Source of the DNA: Buddleja alternifolia
Lineage: Eukaryota > Streptophyta > Magnoliopsida > Lamiales > Scrophulariaceae
DNA: 64,000 nt
Reading direction: 5' to 3'
Assembly (NCBI GenBank): GCA_019426215.1
Contig: CM033397.1
Span: 27,468,480-27,532,479 of the forward strand
The notes under the pieces are model-generated. The model made no database searches. It saw only the letters and a list, made by a program, of their open reading frames with translations, and had not been told where the DNA came from. The number at the start of each line of letters is the position of its first letter. Position 1 is the stretch's first letter. The position numbers and the translations under genes were made by a program. Shown here piece after piece: positions 53,794 to 63,180 of the stretch.

Positions 53794-54740
53794 CCTCTTT
53801 TAGCCATTTTTTACCCTAACTCACCTTGGATATCAGCAACCACACGAAAATAGAGAGAGGGAGAGCTTAGAAGAGAAGATTAAAGGTCAAAACATGGAGA
53901 ATTCAACAAGGAATCCACATCTCTACAAGAATTAGGGAGTTTTTACATATTTGTTTCTTGAATTTGTTCAAATCTCCTATGACTTGTATGATTTATATTT
54001 GCACTTTTGACATGAATATGAGCTAAACTTGTTTGATTGAGGCCATGGATAGGCCGTTTATGTTATTTTGATTGTTGATTTGTTGGTGTTTATTGGATTA
54101 ATTTTGGTTTTAGCTATGTATTCAATATTTGATCTCAATGCTACATTTGCTTGATCACCAAGTGTTTGATAAAATGCCTAGGTTAGAGATAGAGAGATAA
54201 TAACCTAGGGAAGATATAAACATTAAATACCCTATAGTTAAACCGACTAGAGATAGACTCGGTTTCTTTAGGTGGCTTTCCATTCACGTGGGGAATTCCT
54301 AGACCTTAAATGCATCCTCGTTAATCGGGTTTTCATATAGAGATATATAGGAAATCGTTACCAAGGGTGGGGTTGCTATGCCAAGAGATTGGGTAGTACG
54401 TACGTTAAGGAATTTCGCCTTAGCTAAATCAATATAATAATCCAATAGAACCTAAATCACAATCTAAATGCATAATCAGTTGAACCATGTGCCTTGATCG
54501 CTTCTCTCTATTGTTTCCTCCCTTTATTTGGTGTGACGTTGCCTTAGTTTATTTTCTAGTATTTATTAATTAGTTAATCAACCTTTCTATCGACCGATTT
54601 AACTTAGAATTGAGTAATATAGTAGTCTTGGTACTTAGATTATAGTTGTCCCTGCGGATACGATAACCCCGGACTTAGAAATCCACTTTACTACTTACGC
54701 GACCTAGTTCTCTTGCTAGGATTTTGTCGTGTCAAGTTTT

Positions 54741-54756
54741 TGGCGCCGTTGCCGGA
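54741..54756 (+). promoter_or_regulatory. Gypsy primer-binding site
   Basis: TGGCGCCGTTGCCGGA, the usual Athila/Tat-type tRNA primer site, six bases after the LTR end. A second copy, TGGCGCCGTTGCCGGG, follows the 3' LTR at 59336-59351. Confidence 0.9.
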
Positions 54757-54866
54757 GACAATTATGGTATCTAATATTGAGATTCTCTTATTCTTTCTGA
54801 GCTTAAATCATTTTTTTTCTACTAATTGTTTTGTCTTTCTTTGTGCGAGATTGATCTCATTAGTGC

Positions 54867-56186
54867 ATGACACGTACTAGTGGGATTGGACTAGCGGAGT
54901 TGGACCCTGAGATTGAATGCACATTTACTCGAGGGGTAAGACTACAAAGGGAGACTCAACCACAACAAGCCACGATGGAGACTCCTTATACACACATAGA
55001 TCCCGCTGTCCTAGCAGAAGCGGTGCGTCGGGAAATTGCAAAGCGTGGCATCCCTCTAAAGCAACCAGAGGTATCTCCACAAATCCTTATGAGGGATTAC
55101 ATGATGCCAAACATTCAAGGAGCAGCTGGGCCAATTGTTTTACCACCTATGGAATCCTATGAGCACACTTACCATCCCGGTTGGCTAAATCATTCAAGAT
55201 CAACATGGAGTTACAACAATGATGGAATGATGTTTTCACCAGGATTGGCGCATGATTGGGATCCATCATTCGCCTCATCAACCCCAATGAAAATGGAAAC
55301 CTATGAGCATACTTACCATCCTGGTTGGATAAATCCTGCAAGCTCAACATGGAGTTACAACAATGCCTCAGGATTTGACCATGTCTGTAGCCTTCCCTCC
55401 CAACAATATGATAGTTTCTATCAACAAGAGCCAACGATGACATCTACTCTTGAGGACCATTTGAATGTAGATTGTGCAAGCTCACAAGCTAGCATAAACG
55501 AGATGGAAGCTATCATAAAGGAGATGGAAGCTCGTAGAAAGGAGTCAGAAGCTCATAGTAGGGAAGTGGTCATACTAGTCGATCAAGCAATCAACTTATG
55601 GAAGGAGAGAGAGTCATGCACCCTAGAGAATTGCACAAAAGAAAGTGAGGCTTCCCTCAATACAGAAGTTGAACAAGCGGTTGATTTAGGACTACAATGT
55701 CTCCCCCCTATCACTAAAGATTCTCCACCCTCTGTCCTCTCCACATGTAAAGAGGTAACTGATTCCAGTGAAGGTGAGTTGTTTTTAACTACAGGAGTTA
55801 ATATGGTTATTTGTGATAGCTATGAGGTTTGTAAGCATCCAATTGATTTGAATTTGTCTTTACGCATTGATGCTTTTGATCCTTTTAGTGTTGAGCTTTC
55901 TCAGGTTAAAAGAACCAATAGTCTCCTCGAGTCCTACATCATGAACTCCAAGTTTTCCACTTCGATGGGTGAAGAAAAACGGTCATCTACTTGTAACTTG
56001 GAGAATAGTCCAAATCATCACTCGGCACAATGGGAAGAAAGAGTGATGGAAGTGGTGATGGACTATGAGAAAATATTTGAATGGATGATTCCTTGGTCAC
56101 TACTCATCATATTTTCTAGTAACACCGGGCCCTATTTCATCCTTACTTGGAGAATGAACAAGGCATTCATTCGAAAACCCCCTTAA
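54867..56186 (+). CDS. Uncharacterised protein of the non-autonomous Athila-like element
   Basis: One uninterrupted frame of 439 codons starting 133 bp after the LTR. Residues 1-90 look like the N-terminus of an Athila-type gag (LDPEIECTF, then the RDYMMPNIQGA block that in gag precedes the capsid). From residue 95 the sequence departs from any gag I know. The module ETYEHTYHPGW...STWSYNN occurs at 95-118 and 143-166 (period 48). A predicted coiled coil (208-250, NEMEAIIKEMEARRKESEAH) follows, then an acidic Ser/Thr-rich part and a hydrophobic stretch near the C-terminus (WSLLIIFSS). Intact in a dead neighbourhood, so it may have been under selection recently. Function unknown. Confidence 0.65.
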   Translation: MTRTSGIGLAELDPEIECTFTRGVRLQRETQPQQATMETPYTHIDPAVLAEAVRREIAKRGIPLKQPEVSPQILMRDYMMPNIQGAAGPIVLPPMESYEHTYHPGWLNHSRSTWSYNNDGMMFSPGLAHDWDPSFASSTPMKMETYEHTYHPGWINPASSTWSYNNASGFDHVCSLPSQQYDSFYQQEPTMTSTLEDHLNVDCASSQASINEMEAIIKEMEARRKESEAHSREVVILVDQAINLWKERESCTLENCTKESEASLNTEVEQAVDLGLQCLPPITKDSPPSVLSTCKEVTDSSEGELFLTTGVNMVICDSYEVCKHPIDLNLSLRIDAFDPFSVELSQVKRTNSLLESYIMNSKFSTSMGEEKRSSTCNLENSPNHHSAQWEERVMEVVMDYEKIFEWMIPWSLLIIFSSNTGPYFILTWRMNKAFIRKPP

Positions 56187-57738
56187 AATAACTCGGTAAA
56201 GTCAAGCTAATGACTTTAAAACAAGCGCTTCTTGGGAGGCAACCCAAGCTTTTTATCGCTTTCTTGTTTTTCCTTTTGTATTTATCTTGCTTTCTCTCCC
56301 GTCTTATTGTTGATGTGATTTTCTAGATATTTCTTTTCTTCAGGTTTTGATCCCAGGATACTAGCCCACCACCGTGCTCACTCCGCATCTCTCCATTTCA
56401 GAGTTGTAACACTTATCCCTCTTACTTTGCATTTAATTCAGGAACATTGAGGACAATGTTTAATTTAAGTTTGGGGGTACAACCTTACAACCTTTTTGAT
56501 TTAGAATTCATGAATTGGTGCACCCTTGCATAAGAGCATAATGTGTTTGAATATCTCTACTCTCTCGAAGTCAAAGTCCCTTATTTGTGGTCAACATGTC
56601 ATATGTTGTGACTTGAAAGCCCTTTTTAGTCATGCTTATACGAATTTTGAGGATTTAAAACGTTGAACTTTCAATTTTGTTGACTATGAAGTGTGTATTA
56701 ATGTTGTGAAGTCATAAAATGATTTAGGCCATCTTTCATTGTCATTAGCCTAACATTTTTTGCCTTCTCTATATTGCATAATCTCTAGACCTTGGTTTGA
56801 GCCGTATTGAAAAGAATGGAGTGTGTTAAGAACACTAGAAACCACCATTCGTCTTTATTTCATAAGCCACGACAACCACCTTCTAGCCTAAAAGAAAAAC
56901 AATGTCTTGCACCCAATCAAGAGAGTTTAGAACTTCATATCATTTGACTTGAATATGGGTAGTCACCTTGTTTTGATTTGAATGTATATGAGTTAGATAG
57001 TGATGTTTTGGCTATGTTGGGATATTTGAGGTTTGAAGTATTATGTAAAAAAGAGGATGAAATGAAAACTTGAGCAATGGGCTAAATAGTCGAGACAGAG
57101 AGAGAGATATATATGAAAAAAAAAGTGTGCTCTCGACTAGTATTTGATCTTGGCACTCAATTGGATCATTTGGCTTGGAAATCTGTGTACAACCCGGTAT
57201 GAAAGAAACAAGTTTGGGGGTTGTAAGTTGAAAGGCAAAAGAGAGTGAAAAAGGGATAAGTGATAAGTTGTGAAAGTTTTTGTAGTCTATTGCGAATTTA
57301 GATCGATGATTTGAGTTATAGGCTCTCTTGACTTAGTCACTTTATCCAAATTTTCCAACCTAGCCATCACCTAGCCTTACGTTACAAGCCGGAAAGACCT
57401 TTTGATTGTGACTTTTGCACTTTATACACACCGACAGGTTAACGAATGTTGAATTGTTTCAATGCCTTTACTTTCCAATTGGTTTGCATAATCTTTTCTA
57501 AAGTGTGCTCTTGACATGAATATGGATGTGGGAGTTCATGATATAGGGATGGAAACTAAGATTTTGTGAGGTTTTCAAATTGTTAAATGTTCAAAGCATC
57601 GTGTAGCTTTTCATAATCGTTTTTGAAGGTATAATGCTTGCTCTTATGAGTATGAATTGGAAAATGAAAATTTCAATCTTCATGTGTGTGCTTGATTGTA
57701 TTTGATCGAGGACGATCAAAGCTAAGTTTGGGGGTAGT
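56187..57738 (+). other. 3' untranslated interior of the Athila-like element
   Basis: 1.55 kb without an open frame. Features: hairpin CTTGGGAGGCAACCCAAG (56231-56248); ACATTGAGGACAATGTTTAA then AAGTTTGGGGGT at about 56442-56476; the same AAGTTTGGGGG again at about 57210 and, as the polypurine tract, at about 57724 directly before the 3' LTR. Confidence 0.7.
57724..57738 (+). promoter_or_regulatory. Polypurine tract
   Basis: AAGTTTGGGGGTAGT immediately upstream of the TG of the 3' LTR, the expected plus-strand priming site. Confidence 0.75.
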
Positions 57739-59329
57739 TGATATATGTTATTTTTACACTAGTTTTCCCCCGTTTATCGACTTGGTTTTGATTGTTTCCT
57801 TGATAATTTGATCACATTTGATGCTTTGATCCATGTTTTCTCATATTTTCTAGAATAACATATGATTTGGAGGAAAAGAACAAGGATTGAAGGTAAATCA
57901 TGCATAAAGATACAAACTGTCTGCGCAGTGCTAGAGTTTATGGAATAGATTTCTCTACCCATGTCCAAATTACACACTTCTTATACCAATGGAAAGATAA
58001 GAGGCAAAGGTACATTTCTTATGTTGAAGACAAAGATCAGATATGTAGGGAAGGAGGTGAAAACGTCATCGGAAGAGACATCTTACGATGGAGGTTTCTC
58101 ATTCAATGACTTGTGAGACGATTTTGTCATCTTTAACATTTTATTTAGGCCCCAGTGTCTTCTTGAGAGTTGTAGATATTTGTTTTAGGATTCTACAGCA
58201 TCTTGAATTAGTGTATTCCGACATCGGTAGAGAAAGTTATGCGAAGTTTACCAAAACTGGCCGGAGCAGCAGGGGAACACCGCGGCGTTCATCACCAACG
58301 CCGCGGCGTTCAGGAGCAGAATGTTGAACGCCGCGGCGTTCGACACCCAACGCCGCGGCGTTCGAGACAGCGGGTTGGTCTATAAATACCCCTTTTAGCC
58401 ATTTTTTACCCTAACTCACCTTGGATATCAGCAACCACACGAAAATAGAGAGAGGGAGAGCTTAGAAGAGAAGATTAAAGGTCAAAATATGGAGAATTCA
58501 ACAAGGAATCCACATCTCTACAAGAATTAGGGAGTTTTTACGTATTTGTTTCTTGAATTTGTTCAAATCTCCTATGACTTGTATGATTTATATTTGCACT
58601 TTTGACATGAATATGAGCTAAACTTGTTTGATTGAGGCCATGGATAGGCCGTTTATGTTATTTTGATTGTTGATTTGTTGGTGTTTATTGGATTAATTTT
58701 GGTTTTAGCTATGTATTCAATATTTGATCTCAATGCTACATTTGCTTGATCACCAAGTGTTTGATAAAATGCCTAGGTTAGAGATCGAGAGATAATAACC
58801 TAGGGAAGATATAAACATTGAATACCCTATAGTTAAACCGACTAGAGATAGACTCGGTTTCTTTAGGTGGCTTTCCATTCACGTGGGGAATTCCTAGACC
58901 TTAAATGCATCCTCGTTAATCGGGTTTTCATATAGAGATATATAGAAAATCGTTACCAAGGGTAGGGTTGCTATGCCAAGAGATTGGGTAGTACGTACGT
59001 TAGGGAATTTCGCCTTAGCTAAATCAATCTAATAATCCAATAGAACCTAAATCACAATCTAAATGCATAATCGGTTGAACCATGTGTCTTGATCGCTTCT
59101 CTCTATTGTTTCCTCCCTTTATTTGGTGTGACGTTGCCTTAGTTTATTTTCTAGTATTTATTAATTAGTTAATCAACCTTTCTATCGACCGATTTAACTT
59201 AGAATTGAGTAATATAGTAGTCTTGGTACTTAGATTATAGTTGTCCTTGCGGATACGATAACCCCGGACTTAGAAATCCACTTTACTACTTACGCGACCT
59301 AGTTCTCTTGCTAGGATTTTGTCGTGTCA
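57739..59329 (+). repeat. 3' LTR of the Athila-like element (1591 bp)
   Basis: Same ends as the 5' LTR. It contains the extra U3 segment, four palindromes (one with a mismatch), TATAAATA at 58381, and then sequence that matches the 5' LTR with only a few substitutions. Confidence 0.9.
58275..58362. promoter_or_regulatory. Cluster of four AACGCCGCGGCGTT palindromes in U3
   Basis: Cores at 58276-58289 (one mismatch, AACACCGCGGCGTT), 58297-58310, 58327-58340 and 58349-58362. The last ends 18 bp before TATAAATA at 58381. The cores are conserved although the sequence between them differs from the 5' LTR. Confidence 0.7.
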
Positions 59330-59502
59330 AGTTTTTGGCGCCGTTGCCGGGGAAAAGTGGGGTGCATTCAAGATTCCTATTATTTCGAATAATACTGAAT
59401 TAGCTGGGAAAATCAAAGAACCCAGAGTTATAAAAACTCAGAAGTTTAAGACCAAGGGTCCAAGGAAGACAGATACGTGTCTTCACTACCATGAGACGGG
59501 AC

Positions 59503-60164
59503 CTAAATCACATAATTCTCCATACAAGGGTAACGCTCTAGCGCTCCGAGCTCGCTCTTGCGCTCCGAGCTTGAGAGCTTCGCTCTATGACGCTCTTAAA
59601 ATTCTTAATTCTCGAATTAAAATTTAAGAACCAATTTAGGAACCACACTTGATGAAATAAGAATGATTTTTCACTAATAGTTGACATTTCATATGCATTC
59701 AACGAAAATTGTTTTAGTAGTAAAATAAGTCAAAGATTTGCCCTCAAAACAAAAAAGACTGAAAACAAATATAGATTTTGTAAATAATCAATACCTATAA
59801 CTTGTAATGTTGAATTTGAATATTTGGTGTCCTTTCCAATCAAGAGTTGAGACCTAAAACTAATATTATTATAATAATCTTTATCTTCTTTGTTTCATCG
59901 TATATTATATTTTTTAAGCGTGATAAAAAAATAAATCACATCATTTTATTTTTAAAATTCAAGTTAACAAATACTTATTTTAATATGAGATAATCTTATC
60001 AAAATAATATCTAAAGATAATTTGGCTGAACAATTTATAATAGCATGTGAGATATATGACAAGATAAACTTTAAAATATATTTATATTATATACGCTCTA
60101 AGGCTCTCCCGCTCCCAAATTTTTTCAACTTTTGTTGTTCTACGCTCCCGCTCTATGTGACTTA
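59503..60164. mobile_element. TIR element inserted in the copia zinc knuckle
   Basis: Ends CTAAATCACATA and, reversed, CTAAGTCACATA (one mismatch), with GGAC on both flanks (59499-59502 and 60165-60168). Subterminal stretches are rich in GCGCTCC/CGCTCT words on both sides (59528-59590 and 60095-60150). It separates CLHYHETG from GKRDCPKLK, the two halves of the gag knuckle. Superfamily not assigned; the end could lie a few bases further out at the right. Confidence 0.6.
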
Positions 60165-63100
60165 GGACATGACATTGGGAAGCGTGACTGTCCCAAGCTG
60201 AAAGCGGAGATTACTTCAGGTATGGAACTTAATGTTTTAAAAATAAATTGTTCTATTACTATTTTTTCTACTTCCTGAATTCTAGACTCTGGAACTAGTG
60301 CTCACATATGTATTTTGAATCAGGAGCTAGAAAGAATTAAGAAGCTGGAGGACAAAGAAGTGATGATCAATGTTGGTAGCGGGCATAGTGTAGCAGCCAC
60401 ACACATTGAGACCACTTCTATTAAATTATTGTCTGGACATTGTTTACATTTAGATGATTGTCTTGTTTTGCCTAATGGTCTTAAGAATATTGTTTCAATT
60501 CCTGTTTTGGTCAGGAAATGTTATTTATTTTCCTCTATGAACAATTCTTGTGATATTTATTTTAGAAATAAATATGTTGGCAGTGCATCTTTGATACATG
60601 GTTTATATTATGTTAATGTCCAAAATAATTGTAATATTAATGCTATACAAGAAAGCGCAATTTGTATGTATGAACGTAAGACAACTATAGCACTTAAGAT
60701 TAGGTCATGTCGGGGAACATAGACTACACGAGTTAGAAAAGGATGGAGTCATAGACTTATTGGGATTAGATCCATATCCTACTTGTGAGTCTTATATTCA
60801 AGGCAAGATGACCAAATCCCCCTTCACCGGGAATTTTGAAAGAGCCTTTGAGGTCTTAGGGTTAATTCATACTGATTTGTGCTGCCTTTTTGGAAATGTG
60901 GCCCGCAGTGGTTTTCAGTACTTTATAACATTTATCGATGACCATTCTAGGTATGGCTATGTGTATTTAATGAAGTACAAGTTTGAATCACTTGAAAAAT
61001 TCAATTGAATTCAAGACTTTAGTCGAAAACCAAACTGGGCATTGTATCAAGACACTTCGGTCTGACTGTGATGGTGAATATATGAGTGCCGAATTTGACC
61101 AGTTCTTACGAGAACATGGCATATTGTTATAGCTTAATCCTCCAGCCACTCTACAATTAAATGGCGTAGCAGAGCGAAGGAACCGAACGCTGTTGGACAT
61201 GGTTCGATCCCTGCTCAGCTACACGGATTTGCCCATTTCATTGTGGGGGTATGCGCTGCTCACATTTTGAACAGATGTCCCTCCAAATCTGTTCCTAAAA
61301 CACCGTATCAGATATGGCGTGAAAGGAAGCCTAATCTGAAACACATAAAAATATGGGGTTGCCCAGCTTATGTGAAAAAGACGAAGGCAGAGAAATTAGA
61401 GGCTAGGTCCTTGAAAGCACGATTTGTTGGTTATCCTGAGGATTCCATGAGATACTTATTCTACCTTCATGATGATCAAAGGATAATCGTAGACTTACAG
61501 GCGATCTTCCTCGAAGAAGAATTTATTCGAGAAGGTGGAGCTGGTAGAAAAATTGTTCTAGAAGAACAAAATGAATCTCCTTTGAAAGACACTATTAAGA
61601 GACCCAACACGAACCAGCAATGACACAGCCATCAACACGAAGGTCTACTAGAGTATCTCAACCGCCTGAGAGATATGATTATCTGCTACAAGGAGAGCAT
61701 AATCTGTATGCAGTAGCGGAAGGAAACCACGGAGAAAATCCCTCTAGCTATGACCAAGCAATGACAGATATGGATTCTGCAAAGTAACATGAGGCTATTA
61801 AAGTAGAAATGGATTGGATGTACTTGAACCAAGTCTGGACTCTAACAGATCGATCCAAAGGTATTGTACCCATTAGATGCAAAGAAATCTACAAGAGAAA
61901 GATTGGTTGAGATGGCAAGGCAGATACTTATAAGGCCAGGCTAGTGGCAAAAGGTATAGTCAAAAGGAGGGCATTGACTATGAGGAAACCTTTTCGCCTG
62001 TAGCCATGATCAAATCCATTAGAATTCTACTTGCCATAGCTGTATACCTAGATTATGAAATCTGGCAAATGGATGTGAAAACCGTATTTTTAAATGGGTT
62101 CCTCGAGGAGAAAATCTATATGGACCAGCCCAAGAGTTTCATATTAAAAGCGGATCCTCATAAGGTCTGTAAATTAAATAGGTACATTTATGGACTTAAG
62201 CAGGCCTCTCGCAGTTGGAACCTTTGTTTTGATGAAGAAGTACGAAGCTATGGCTTCTTAAAAAATGAGGATGAACCATGTGTCTACAAAAAGGTCAGTG
62301 CGAGCAAGATCTCATCCTTGATGCTATACGTAGATGATATCCTACTTATAGGGAATTATGTAGCTCTATAAACTCCGATTAAGACATGGCTTTCAAGCAC
62401 ATTCTCCATGAAAGACTTGGAAGAAGCTACCTATATCCTAGGAATTCGTATCTATAGGAATAGATTAAATAAGATGATAGGTCTTTCCCAAGTCCTCTAA
62501 TTAGAGAAAGTCCTAAAAGCGATTTGGGATGGAGAACTCTAAAAGAGGTCTTTTGCCCATGAGACATGGAATTCATCTCTCTAAAAAGATGAGTCCTCAA
62601 AGTGAGGAAGATTGAAAAGAGATGAGCATAGTTCCTTATGCCTCAACAGTGGGAAGTCTCATGTACGCAATGCTATGCACGAGACCAGATCTTGCTTATG
62701 CTATGAGCGTGGTGAGTAGGTTTCAACCTAACCGGGCAAAGAGAATTGGATTTCTGTGAAGTCTATCTTGAAGTACTTGAGAAGAACAAAAGAAATGATT
62801 CTCATATATGGCAATGGAGAAATGAAAGTGGACGGTTACACTGATTCAAATTTTCAATCTGACAACGATGAATGAAAGTCCACTTCTGGGTTTATATTCA
62901 CTCTAAATGGTGGAGCAGTGTCTTGGAAAAGTTCCAAGTAAAGCACAACTGTTGATTCCACTACTGAAGCTGAATATGTGGCAGCCTCAGAGGCAGCCAA
63001 AGAAGCAGTTTGGATTAAAAAGTTCATGGAAGAACTTCAAGTTGTTCCTAGTGTGGAGCTGCCGTTGCCACTTTGGTGTCACAACAATGGAGCCATGCAA

Positions 63101-63180
63101 GCTAGAGAACCAAGGTACTCACAATAAATCCAAACACATAGAGAGGAGATATCACATTATTCGAGAAATTGTTGGAAGAG
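60165..63180 (+). pseudogene. Copia pol: protease, integrase, RT, RNase H
   Basis: The protease active site LDSGTSAHIC starts at 60282. The GAG-pre-integrase part is frame-shifted near 60720. Integrase keeps all three acids: D in IHTDLCC (60874), D in RSDCDGEY (61064), E in VAERRNR (61171). They lie in different frames with a stop between. The C-terminal block KIWGCPAYVKKTKAEKL follows. RT has AVYLDYEIWQMDVKTVFLNG and an intact YVDD (62327-62338), then a stop. RNase H blocks (VDGYTDSNFQSD, EAEYVAASEAAKEAVW) are present with breaks. It ends at REIVGR, where the next LTR starts. Confidence 0.9.

Larger units (their letters stand above)
53515..54734 (+). repeat. 5' LTR of the Athila-like element (1220 bp)
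   Basis: TGATATATGTT...TTGTCGTGTCA followed by the primer site. It lacks about 370 bp of U3 that are present in the 3' LTR (57870-58240). U3 has three GC palindromes followed by TATAAATA at 53786. The remainder is near-identical to the 3' LTR. Confidence 0.9.
53515..59354 (+). mobile_element. Non-autonomous Athila-like LTR retrotransposon inserted in copia gag
   Basis: Two LTRs (53515-54734 and 57739-59329) enclose a 3-kb interior with a gypsy primer site, one long reading frame (54867-56186), an AAGCGCTTCTTGGGAGGCAA motif typical of Athila-like 3' regions, and a polypurine tract next to the 3' LTR. There is no protease, RT or integrase, so it must depend on another element. The 3' LTR is followed by a second primer site (59330-59354) before the host copia gag resumes, and no matching target duplication is present. 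The right side therefore derives from recombination. Confidence 0.85.
47771..63180 (+). mobile_element. Ty1/copia element disrupted by five later insertions
   Basis: 5' LTR 47771-49097 plus 52435-52698, split by a solo LTR. Then the primer site TGGTATCAGAGC (52700-52711); gag from 52929, interrupted at 53514; zinc knuckle split by a TIR element at about 59503; protease at 60285; integrase 60760-61620; RT 61800-62370; RNase H to 63180, where an oppositely oriented LTR cuts it. Order PR-INT-RT-RNH marks Ty1/copia. Many frameshifts and stops: an old, dead copy. Confidence 0.9.
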
